Shown: positions 1 through 5,447 of the stretch, in pieces | Numbering within the stretch: position 1 is the stretch's first letter | Layout: every line of letters begins with the position of its first letter | NCBI GenBank assembly: GCA_900770605.1 | Contig: CAAGKS010000119.1 | Location: 1 to 7,147, forward strand | Direction of reading: 5' to 3' | Length of the DNA stretch: 7,147 nucleotides | Source: Clostridia bacterium | Lineage (GTDB): Bacteria; Bacillota; Clostridia; Oscillospirales; CAG-272 | Position numbers and translations under genes: made by a program | Notes under the pieces: generated by a model | Database searches by the model: none | Told to the model about the DNA's origin: nothing | The model's input: only the letters and a program-made list of their open reading frames with translations

Positions 1-1044
1 AAGTATGCAGTCAGTTGAGCGGTAATTGCGCTCAAGGCGGATTATTCCCGTCTCCTTTTGTCTTCCGAAATCTATGATGTTCTGCACCACTGCTCCGCGG
101 AAACGGTATATGCTCTGGTCATCGTCACCGACTACCATTATATTCTTCCACACGCTACCGAGAAGCTCGGTAAGCTTGAGCTGCGCCTCGTTGGTATCCT
201 GAAACTCGTCAACGCAAACGTACTTGAATTTATTTCCGTAATAACGTCTTGCATCCTCGCAATTTTCAAGGATATTTACCGCCTGCATTATTATATCGTC
301 AAAGTCAAGAGCGCCCGACTTTTTAAGTCTTTCCTGATACTTTTCGTATATCAGCGCGATCTTTTCCCTTCTCCAGTCTCCGCGCACCGAAAGTCTGTAA
401 AGCTCGGGCGTCATCAGCTTGTTCTTTGCCTTGCTTATCTCGGAGCGAACGCTCTTCTCGGGCATCGCCTTTTCGTCGATGTTAAGCTCCTTGATGACTT
501 CCTTGATAACGGACTTCGTGTTATCCACGTCGTATATGGTGAAATCGGAATTGAAGCCTATAAACGACGCGTAGCTTCTGATGATACGAACGCAGACAGA
601 GTGGAACGTTCCCGCCCACACGTCAGCCGCCGCATCCTCGCCAAGCGTATCGGCAAGTCTGTGTCTTATCTCCTCCGCCGCCTTCTTGGTAAAGGTTATG
701 GCAAGCACCTGCCAGGGCGGACACGGACTGTGCGAGAATTGTGAAAGATATTCGCCAAGCTCTCCGCGCGGCATAGACAGCGCGGCGCGCATACCGTCAA
801 GCGTCTGCTCCGTAAGATCGTTTGGAACGTACTCCGAATGGTACGCGTTTCCGTATTTGATTATAAATCCAACTCGGTTTACAAGCACTGTGGTCTTGCC
901 GCTACCCGCGCCTGCAAGCACGAGAAGCTGACCGTTGGTCTGAAATACCGCTTTTTTCTGAGCCTCGTTAAGAAATCCGTAATAGCTCTCAAAAAGCTGT
1001 CTTTTCAAATTTATGTATTCAGCCGCTATGGCATCTCTGTTCAT
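1..1044 (-). CDS. UvrD/PcrA-like superfamily 1A DNA helicase, N-terminal part (cut by window edge)
   Basis: This is the first 348 codons of an ATP-dependent 3'-5' DNA helicase, read without a stop from 1044 to base 1. Members unwind DNA in nucleotide excision and mismatch repair and remove proteins from DNA; the known family length is about 720-750 residues, so roughly half is present. Visible motifs in order: Walker A GAGSGKT (residues 45-51), motif Ia AITFTKKAAEEI (115-126), GTFHSVCVRI (145-154), LDFDDI (246-251), Walker B DEFQDTN (279-285), motif III GDDDQSIYRFRG (306-317) and motif IV LERNYRS (337-343). Between motifs I and Ia there are about 35 more residues than in Bacillus-type PcrA. 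The start ATG overlaps the TGA of the upstream gene (ATGA, 1041-1044). A GAGGA ribosome binding site lies inside the last codons of that gene, which implies translational coupling. Whether it is PcrA, UvrD or a close paralogue cannot be settled without the C-terminal half. Confidence 0.95.
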   Translation of the reverse strand, partial: MNRDAIAAEYINLKRQLFESYYGFLNEAQKKAVFQTNGQLLVLAGAGSGKTTVLVNRVGFIIKYGNAYHSEYVPNDLTEQTLDGMRAALSMPRGELGEYLSQFSHSPCPPWQVLAITFTKKAAEEIRHRLADTLGEDAAADVWAGTFHSVCVRIIRSYASFIGFNSDFTIYDVDNTKSVIKEVIKELNIDEKAMPEKSVRSEISKAKNKLMTPELYRLSVRGDWRREKIALIYEKYQERLKKSGALDFDDIIMQAVNILENCEDARRYYGNKFKYVCVDEFQDTNEAQLKLTELLGSVWKNIMVVGDDDQSIYRFRGAVVQNIIDFGRQKETGIIRLERNYRSTDCIL

Positions 1045-1811
1045 CTATCTTCCTCGTTGTTCTGGTCTTTGTTCTTATCAAGCAGCTTCATTATCCTCTC
1101 AAGCTGCTCCTGCTTTGCGCGGCTCTCATATCCCGCATAGCCGTCGTCTGCCGCCGTATCCTCATCGTCCTCGCATATCTCTGCGCGGCTCTGCTGCCCC
1201 GGAGCGCGGGAGAACAAGTTCATATTGTTAGTGGTCTCGTATCCTGCGCTTACACATATCACCACTACCTCGGCAATATAAAGCGCGAGCGCTGCGAACG
1301 CCATATCAAACGGCGAGCATTTCATCATAACTGCAGTATTCAAGAGGTTCGCATAAAGCGTGGGCAAAAGCATTGGTATGAAGAATATCGGCAGCACAAG
1401 AGCGCCGAGCACACAGAGCACGGCTCTATTGGGAACGAACGCCAAAAGCAAAGCTCTTCCCGAGCTTCCGCGCTCACCCGTATTAAACATTCTGATCGCC
1501 GTTACCGCCGCGCAAAGCTGCGAGACCGCGCCCACGGCAAACATAACACACGCTCCGATAATTATTCCAAATAACGTCTTGGAAAAGCCCATTTTTGCCG
1601 CGTCCTTACTTGCAGATGCGCCGAATATATAGCTTCTAACGGTATCCCAGGAGTTGCCAAGCAGCTCAGAGAGTGACACCGCGCCGCCGAATTTGCCCGA
1701 GGTATTATACATATAAACGGGCACGAGCATCAGGCAAAGCAGGACGAGCGTTACCGCGATCGGAAATATATAACGGAAATATATAAAGCCCTTCTGCGTA
1801 CTTTTCTTCAT
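1041..1811 (-). CDS. Hypothetical integral membrane protein, about four TM helices with acidic C-terminal tail
   Basis: I do not recognise this 256-residue protein. It begins with a positively charged stretch (MKKSTQKG) and then shows four hydrophobic segments at about residues 14-34, 79-105, 129-150 and 168-190. A soluble tail of about 60 residues follows, first acidic (EICEDDEDTAADD, 211-223) and then a lysine/glutamate-rich helical end (about 231-256). The tail is probably cytoplasmic if both termini are inside. The gene sits 34 bases after deoB and overlaps the helicase gene by 4 bases, so it belongs to the same transcription unit. Upstream of the ATG at 1811 is GGAGAA with about 10 bases of spacing. 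No enzyme motif, lipobox or transporter signature is visible. The length and the good codon pattern in an operon make it a real gene; its function is unknown. Confidence 0.8.
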   Translation of the reverse strand: MKKSTQKGFIYFRYIFPIAVTLVLLCLMLVPVYMYNTSGKFGGAVSLSELLGNSWDTVRSYIFGASASKDAAKMGFSKTLFGIIIGACVMFAVGAVSQLCAAVTAIRMFNTGERGSSGRALLLAFVPNRAVLCVLGALVLPIFFIPMLLPTLYANLLNTAVMMKCSPFDMAFAALALYIAEVVVICVSAGYETTNNMNLFSRAPGQQSRAEICEDDEDTAADDGYAGYESRAKQEQLERIMKLLDKNKDQNNEEDR

Positions 1812-1845
1812 AAAATATCAGTTCTCCGAAATCTAATTTATGCTT

Positions 1846-3009
1846 TTATGCGAGGATCTCTCCGCCGCAGTCAAAGTCAACTCCAAGCGCGTTCGCAGCC
1901 GTTGCGGCGATAGCATTGAAGCCTGTGACGGTACCGTAATTTACGCTCTCCGCGCCCTTGCGGTACATAATAAGAGGTGTGTATTCTCTGGTGTGGTCCG
2001 TGGTCTTTACAAACGCAGGATCGCAACCGTGGTCTGCGGTGATCATAAGCAGATCGTCCTCGCCAAGCTTTTCCACAAAGCCGCCAAGCCACTTATCGAA
2101 GGCGTTTATTCCCTCGGCGTAAGCAACGGCGTCACGTCTGTGTCCCCAAAGCATATCGAAGTCCACGAGGTTTACAAAGCAAAGTCCGTGGAAGCTCTCG
2201 GCAGCCACCGCGTCTGTGACCTCCATTCCCTCTGTATTGGAATGGGTAAAGATCGCCTTGGTAAATCCCTTTGCCGCAAAGATATCGGATATCTTTCCAA
2301 CCGCGATGCTATCAAGACCTGCCTTCATAACGGTCTCGGGAAGCAATCCGTCGGGAGCTTCGATGGAATAATCGTGACGTTCTGCGGTCCTCTTGAACAC
2401 GCCGTCAGTCGTATCAAAAGGACGCGCTATTATTCTGCCAACGCCGTATTCCTCTCCCTGCATTATATCGCGGGCGATACGGCAATACTCGTAAAGCTGC
2501 TCAAGCGGAACTATGCTCTTATGAGCCGCTATCTGCAAAACGCTGTCCGCAGAGGTATATACTATAAGCGCGCCTGTTTTAAGATGCTCGTCGCCAAAGT
2601 CCTCAAGCACCTTTGTGCCCGAATAGGGCTTATTGCAGATTATCTTTCTGCCAAATGCGCTCTCGAGCTTCTCTACTATCTGTGCAGGAAATCCCTCGGG
2701 GAACGTGGGAAGCGGGCGGCGGGAAACGTGTCCCGATATCTCCCAGTGTCCGATAGTTGTATCCTTGCCGCCCGAAAGCTCGCGCAGACGCGCAACGCTT
2801 GCAAGAGGCGCATCGGTCTTTCCAAGGAAATCAAGTCCGTCAACGTTACCGATGCCGAGCGAGGTGAGAGTGGGTATATTCAGAATACCCGTATTATAGA
2901 CGCTCTCGAGCGTATGCGCTCCAACGTCACCAAAATCTGCCGCGTCAGGAGCCTGTCCTGCGCCAACGCTATCAAGAACTATAAGAAATACTCTTTTTAC
3001 GTTTTTCAT
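1846..3009 (-). CDS. deoB: Phosphopentomutase DeoB
   Basis: This cytoplasmic alkaline-phosphatase-superfamily enzyme interconverts ribose-1-phosphate (or deoxyribose-1-phosphate) with the 5-phosphate. It thereby links nucleoside phosphorolysis to the pentose phosphate pathway and deoxyribose-phosphate aldolase. The 387-residue length is normal for the family. Key residues are in place: D13 in VLDSVGAG, the phospho-acceptor threonine T85 in DTTIGHWE, the metal-binding block VDFDMLWGHRRD (D285, H290), TADHG (D326, H327) and DHTREYTPL (H339). These match the dinuclear Mn site known from the Bacillus enzyme, so it should be active. The start at 3009 is supported by AAAGGAG with 7 bases of spacing. 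It lies 28 bases downstream of the HD-domain gene and 34 bases upstream of the membrane protein gene. No pdp, deoD or punA is visible nearby, so the usual purine/pyrimidine salvage partners are elsewhere. Confidence 0.97.
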   Translation of the reverse strand: MKNVKRVFLIVLDSVGAGQAPDAADFGDVGAHTLESVYNTGILNIPTLTSLGIGNVDGLDFLGKTDAPLASVARLRELSGGKDTTIGHWEISGHVSRRPLPTFPEGFPAQIVEKLESAFGRKIICNKPYSGTKVLEDFGDEHLKTGALIVYTSADSVLQIAAHKSIVPLEQLYEYCRIARDIMQGEEYGVGRIIARPFDTTDGVFKRTAERHDYSIEAPDGLLPETVMKAGLDSIAVGKISDIFAAKGFTKAIFTHSNTEGMEVTDAVAAESFHGLCFVNLVDFDMLWGHRRDAVAYAEGINAFDKWLGGFVEKLGEDDLLMITADHGCDPAFVKTTDHTREYTPLIMYRKGAESVNYGTVTGFNAIAATAANALGVDFDCGGEILA

Positions 3010-3037
3010 ATACTTTCTCCTTTAAGTGAAAATTCAA

Positions 3038-3619
3038 TTACTGAGGGCTTCCCTCCATATAGTAGGACGCTTCCATGTCCGCAACGCAAAGCGCGAATGC
3101 AAGCGGAAACATTTCAAGCGCGCGTCCGACCTGATTTGCATCCTCGTTGCCCGAAAATCCCATATGGTATCTTATTGCAAACGCCTCGTCACGCGTAAGG
3201 CGCATATATCCGGAAATAATATATACGGACTTCTCGCCGTGACCGTAAGGAAGATTATCCTCGATGGTATAATAAGGAACGCTCTCCCACGTGCCGTTCT
3301 TCTTGACGTTTCTCATCTCCGTCTTATAGAAATTAGTCTTGCACAGGTCGTGAAGCAAAGCGGCGATAGCAAGGCTCTCCTCGCTGAACGTAAAGCCGTA
3401 TTTTTCGCGGAAGCGAGGGCGCTTTACGAAGTCGCACAGGCACTCGTAAACGTTAAGGCTATGCTCCAAAAGTCCACCCTCGTACGCGCCGTGAAAGCGT
3501 GTTGACGCGGGGGCAGTAAAAAAGTCCGTTTTTGCTTCTATGTATTCGAGCAGCTTATCTGCTCCCTCTCTGGTTATGCAGGATCTGTATATCTCCAAAA
3601 ATTTTTCTCTGTTGGTCAT
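3038..3619 (-). CDS. HD-domain protein, probable metal-dependent phosphohydrolase
   Basis: This 193-residue protein is built around an HD domain. FHGAYEGGLLEHSLNVYE (residues 42-59) contains the first conserved His (H53), AALLHDLCKTNFY (87-99) carries the HD dyad (H90-D91), HG at 127-128 and YHMG at 151-154 give further His ligands (H127, H152), and CVADMEAS (178-185) supplies the last Asp (D181). The layout resembles the HD half of YhaM-like 3'-5' exoribonucleases, but no N-terminal OB-fold is present, so that function is not assigned. Substrates of HD proteins include nucleotides, cyclic dinucleotides and RNA ends. As first gene of the operon, directly upstream of deoB, a role in nucleotide metabolism is possible, but that is inference from position only. 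The start at 3619 has AGGAGG with 7 bases of spacing, and a consensus promoter lies just upstream. Confidence 0.88.
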   Translation of the reverse strand: MTNREKFLEIYRSCITREGADKLLEYIEAKTDFFTAPASTRFHGAYEGGLLEHSLNVYECLCDFVKRPRFREKYGFTFSEESLAIAALLHDLCKTNFYKTEMRNVKKNGTWESVPYYTIEDNLPYGHGEKSVYIISGYMRLTRDEAFAIRYHMGFSGNEDANQVGRALEMFPLAFALCVADMEASYYMEGSPQ

Positions 3620-3651
3620 ATCTTTTCCTCCTATATACTATTCATCATTTT

Positions 3652-3680
3652 ATTTTATCATATTTTTCACAATAATTCAA
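3652..3680 (-). promoter_or_regulatory. Sigma-A promoter of the HD-deoB-membrane-uvrD operon
   Basis: On the minus strand TTGAAT (3675-3680) is followed by exactly 17 bases and then TAAAAT (3652-3657). TGA immediately before the -10 makes it an extended -10. Transcription would start near 3645, about 25 bases before the HD gene's ATG. The A/T-rich stretch behind the -35 could act as an UP element. Confidence 0.7.
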
Positions 3681-3702
3681 CGGCATAATGAAATTTTACA
3701 AT

Positions 3703-3728
3703 TTTAAATTATAAATTTATAATTTAAA
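3703..3728. repeat. Perfect 26-base AT-only palindrome
   Basis: The two 13-base arms TTTAAATTATAAA and TTTATAATTTAAA meet with no spacer and contain no G or C. It lies 22 bases behind the -35 of the leftward operon promoter. It could be an UP-element-like or regulator-binding site, or a degenerate bidirectional terminator. AT-only palindromes also arise by chance in AT-rich gaps, so its function is open. Confidence 0.6.
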
Positions 3729-3950
3729 TCATATACGCTCGTTCGGCGCGACGGCTTTTCGAAAATTGCAGAAATTTTCCATTCATATTTACTTTCATAC
3801 TGTCCACAATAATAGCAGAGTGCAGGAGACACGCGGCAAGCACAAGCGTTCCTTGTGCGGCATGCGGAAAGCGAATACGCACGTGCGAGTTTGTTTTATC
3901 TCTCCCTCGCCTCGATAAAATAGATACAAAAAAAGACAGGAGAAATCATT
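3729..3950. other. Intergenic region between divergent operon and SASP gene
   Basis: I see no supportable gene in these 222 bases. They hold two small hairpins: GAAAATT/AATTTTC at 3761-3779 (loop 5) and GCACAAG/CTTGTGC at 3840-3858 (loop CGTTC). Neither has a T-run, so neither is a convincing terminator. A minus-strand reading frame of 154 codons (3795-4259) crosses this region, but it is antisense to the SASP gene and has no family-like features. Confidence 0.5.
3891..3921 (+). promoter_or_regulatory. Weak candidate promoter for the SASP gene
   Basis: TTGTTT at 3891-3896 is followed by GATAAA (3914-3919, 17-base spacing) or TAAAAT (3916-3921, 19-base spacing). SASP genes are normally read by the forespore sigma factor SigG. 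I could not find a convincing SigG-type -35/-10 pair here, so this is only a candidate. Confidence 0.25.
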
Positions 3951-4202
3951 ATGTCTAACAAGAACGTAGTGCCTGAGGCAAAGGACGCTCTTAACAAGTT
4001 TAAGATGCAGGCCGCAAGCGAGGTTGGTGTTAACCTCAAGAACGGCTACAACGGCGACCTTACCTCCAAGCAGGCAGGTAGCGTTGGCGGTCAGATGGTT
4101 AACAATATGAACCCCGTACGAACTATGAGATTTGAACGTCATAACCGCATATCGCAAGGACACAAGATAACCGTCAAGTACGCGTTTTCCCTTACGGTAT
4201 AA
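3951..4202 (+). CDS. Alpha/beta-type small acid-soluble spore protein, with atypical C-terminus
   Basis: Alpha/beta SASPs coat DNA in the dormant spore, protect it from UV and heat, and are degraded by the GPR protease at germination. Residues 1-50 fit the clostridial family: VVPEAKDALNKFKMQAASE, then GVNLKNGYNGDL (about 26-37) and SVGGQMV (44-50). The likely GPR site is around SEV (residues 23-25). The family normally ends about 10-15 residues after GGxMV with a short charged helix, total about 60-70 residues. Here the frame continues to 83 residues with a tail (NPVRTMRFERHN onward) that is not SASP-like. Reading in the other frames after codon 53 gives early stops at 4126-4128 and 4133-4135; the latter ends in NYEI and would restore a normal length. 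A frameshift or insertion junction near 4110 is therefore likely. CAGGAG with about 8 bases of spacing supports the start. Confidence 0.85.
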   Translation: MSNKNVVPEAKDALNKFKMQAASEVGVNLKNGYNGDLTSKQAGSVGGQMVNNMNPVRTMRFERHNRISQGHKITVKYAFSLTV

Positions 4203-4239
4203 GGCTTTGATGAAATAAAACGTACGGAGGAACAAAGAA

Positions 4240-4614
4240 ATGAAGGACACCAAGACCATTTACGAACAGCTCGGAGGTACATACCGCGAGGAAAACGGCA
4301 ACCTCGTTCCCGATGTGGAGCTTCCCGAACAGAAGCCTATCGGCAAATACGGACGGATGCACCTTGACTACCTCAAGCAGCACCGTCGCGGAAGGTACTC
4401 CGCCCTGCTCGGTGAAGGACGGCTAAACGCCTATCTTGCAGAAGTGGACGAACAAGCACAAGAAATGCTGACCTCTTTGACAGTAGAGCTTGTCAAGACT
4501 CAAGGCATCGACGAACACCTCAAAGCAACCGACCAAATGCGGTGGGTGCAGATGATGAACAACGTTCGTAGCTCTGCCGAAGAAACAATAATGTGTGAAC
4601 TGATACTCGCATAA
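4240..4614 (+). CDS. TnpV-like transposon-encoded protein
   Basis: This 124-residue protein matches the TnpV family found in clostridial transposons such as the Tn4451 group and in many conjugative elements; its biochemical role is not established. Recognisable blocks are TIYEQLGGTYREENGNLVP (6-24), IGKYGRMHLDYLKQHR (34-49), YSALLGEGRLNAYL (53-66) and LKATDQMRWVQMMNNVRSSAEE (94-115). This covers the family from end to end, so the gene looks intact. GGAGG lies 9 bases before the ATG. No recombinase (TnpX-like serine recombinase), relaxase or other transfer gene is visible around it, so it is probably a relic of, or a passenger left by, a mobile element. It lies 37 bases after the aberrant SASP tail, which suggests that the element's boundary is close to that point. 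Confidence 0.85.
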   Translation: MKDTKTIYEQLGGTYREENGNLVPDVELPEQKPIGKYGRMHLDYLKQHRRGRYSALLGEGRLNAYLAEVDEQAQEMLTSLTVELVKTQGIDEHLKATDQMRWVQMMNNVRSSAEETIMCELILA

Positions 4615-4618
4615 ATCG

Positions 4619-4667
4619 AAAGCAAGGGGTGTTCCCAAGCGGTTCATCCCTTGCTTTTATAAATTTT
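4619..4667 (+). terminator. Rho-independent terminator after TnpV gene
   Basis: A 10-base stem AAAGCAAGGG (4619-4628) / CCCTTGCTTT (4648-4657) with a 19-base loop starts 4 bases after the TnpV stop and is followed by T-rich sequence (TTTTATAAATTTTTT). The loop is longer than usual, but stem and tail fit. Confidence 0.75.
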
Positions 4668-4689
4668 TTATGAAAATTTTGTTTTGCTG

Positions 4690-4718
4690 TTGAATTTTAC
4701 GAAGAATTAGTGTATAAT
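4690..4718 (+). promoter_or_regulatory. Consensus sigma-A promoter of the toxin-antitoxin operon
   Basis: TTGAAT (4690-4695), a 17-base spacer and a perfect TATAAT (4713-4718). Transcription would begin near 4725, leaving a leader of about 115 bases before the antitoxin ATG at 4839. Confidence 0.8.
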
Positions 4719-4725
4719 AAATACA
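4711..4725 (+). promoter_or_regulatory. Candidate antitoxin operator over the -10 box
   Basis: TGTAT-AATAA-ATACA is an interrupted dyad with 5-base arms that covers the -10 hexamer and the start point. Phd/YefM antitoxins are known to repress their own promoters by binding short palindromes, and YefM sites have a TGTACA core. The position is right, but the site is short and AT-rich, so chance is possible. Confidence 0.4.
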
Positions 4726-4747
4726 GCAGAAACAAAGAAGGAGGAAA

Positions 4748-4816
4748 GCGCGAACGCAAAGTTCTGTTGAATTTTGAGTTTCGCGTGTTCGCGCCCGAAT
4801 TTGCTGACGCAAATTC
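4748..4816 (+). promoter_or_regulatory. Structured 5' leader of the toxin-antitoxin operon (two hairpins)
   Basis: Two inverted repeats lie between the promoter and the antitoxin. GCGCGAAC (4748-4755) pairs with GTTCGCGC (4787-4794) around a 31-base loop. GAATTTGC (4797-4804) pairs with GCAAATTC (4809-4816) around a TGAC tetraloop. The second hairpin ends 8 bases before the AAAGGAG ribosome binding site. No T-run follows, so they are not standard terminators. Confidence 0.55.
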
Positions 4817-4838
4817 CCATAGTGAAAGGAGAACCTAT

Positions 4839-5093
4839 ATGCCAAACATTAAGCCCGTATCAGATCTGCGCAACTATAACGAGGTACTGCGCGATATCGC
4901 CGTTGGCGAACCCGTATTCCTCACCAAGAACGGTCGCGGCAGATACGCCATCGTTGATATGGAAGAATTTGAAAAAACACAGGCAACGCTCAAGCTGATG
5001 AGCGAGCTTGCCAAAGGTGAAGCTTCTGCTAAAGAAAAAGGATATATTGATATCTCGGAGGTCGAAGCACTTCTGGGGGTAAGCAATGGCTAA
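4839..5093 (+). CDS. Phd/YefM-family antitoxin
   Basis: This 84-residue antitoxin of a type II toxin-antitoxin pair should bind DNA through its N-terminal half and neutralise the toxin with its C-terminal helix. The Phd/YefM signature is clear in residues 1-45: IKPVSDLRNYNEVLRDIAVGE, then PVFLTKNGRGRYAIVDMEEFEK, the fold that forms the DNA-binding dimer. The tail (about 50-84, TLKLMSELAKGEASAKEKG and ISEVEALLG) is the expected toxin-binding region. The start at 4839 is chosen because AAAGGAG lies 7 bases upstream. Extending the open frame upstream to an ATG at 4710 would run through the promoter -10 and the leader hairpins, which is implausible. It overlaps the toxin gene by 8 bases, as is typical for pairs that are translated together. 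It is probably autoregulated together with the toxin. Confidence 0.93.
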   Translation: MPNIKPVSDLRNYNEVLRDIAVGEPVFLTKNGRGRYAIVDMEEFEKTQATLKLMSELAKGEASAKEKGYIDISEVEALLGVSNG

Positions 5094-5409
5094 AATCAAT
5101 TTTACACCCGACGCCCTTGAGGATATGAAGGAGATCAAAGCGTATATTACCGACGAGCTGTGCAGCGAGCAATCGGCAATCCATACGATTGAAAAGATTA
5201 TGAAGCGCATACGTCAGCTTGCGGATTTCCCCGAAATCGGTGCGCCGCTTTCCTCTATCATAAGCCTTGAAGTGCCGTACCGCTTCCTTGTCTGCGGTAA
5301 CTACACCGCATTTTATAAGGTTGAGGGCGATGAGGTTCACATCATCCGTGTTCTCTACGGCAGACGGAACTTTATGCAAATACTTTTCGGAAAGTCATAC
5401 GATGAATAA
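5086..5409 (+). CDS. RelE/ParE-superfamily toxin
   Basis: This 107-residue protein has the RelE/ParE toxin layout. A beta strand and two-helix N-terminus (INFTPDALEDMKEIKAYI, 4-21) is followed by LADFPEIGAP (45-54) and the C-terminal sheet YRFLVCGNYTAFYKVE (65-80) and VHIIRVLYGRRNFMQIL (84-100). RelE members cleave mRNA in the ribosome, while ParE members poison DNA gyrase; the sequence alone does not decide between them. R66 and the R93-R94 pair are conserved-type positions, and the gene seems intact. Its ATG lies inside the end of the antitoxin gene (ATGGCTAA, 5086-5093), with a GGGGG stretch just before acting as a possible ribosome binding site. The pair would stabilise neighbouring mobile DNA or act as a stress or phage-response module. 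Confidence 0.92.
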   Translation: MAKINFTPDALEDMKEIKAYITDELCSEQSAIHTIEKIMKRIRQLADFPEIGAPLSSIISLEVPYRFLVCGNYTAFYKVEGDEVHIIRVLYGRRNFMQILFGKSYDE

Positions 5410-5414
5410 TATGT

Positions 5415-5447
5415 AATCGCCACTCTCACGGGTGGCGATTTACTTTT
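5415..5447 (+). terminator. Terminator of the toxin-antitoxin operon
   Basis: AATCGCCAC (5415-5423) pairs perfectly with GTGGCGATT (5432-5440) around an 8-base loop, followed by TACTTTT. It begins 6 bases after the toxin stop and lies between two convergent genes. The tail on the opposite strand is not T-rich, so it works best for the plus strand. Confidence 0.75.

Noticed and set aside
58..744. Plus-strand open frame of 228 codons
   Set aside because: It is antisense to the helicase gene, whose motifs are intact on the minus strand, and the translation is rich in odd basic runs without any domain.
1840..3198. Plus-strand open frame of 452 codons
   Set aside because: It lies antisense to deoB and runs into the HD gene. 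deoB has all family residues and a ribosome binding site, while the plus-strand translation shows no family features. It is a codon-bias shadow.
3840..3858. Hairpin GCACAAG/CTTGTGC as a terminator
   Set aside because: Neither strand has a T-run after the stem and no gene ends nearby.
3795..4259. Minus-strand open frame of 154 codons with hydrophobic stretches
   Set aside because: It covers the SASP gene in antisense and has no ribosome binding site or recognisable family. The hydrophobic look comes from complementing charged, lysine-rich codons.
4710..4838. Upstream extension of the antitoxin to an ATG at 4710
   Set aside because: The extension would translate the -10 box and both leader hairpins, and there is a clear ribosome binding site for the ATG at 4839.
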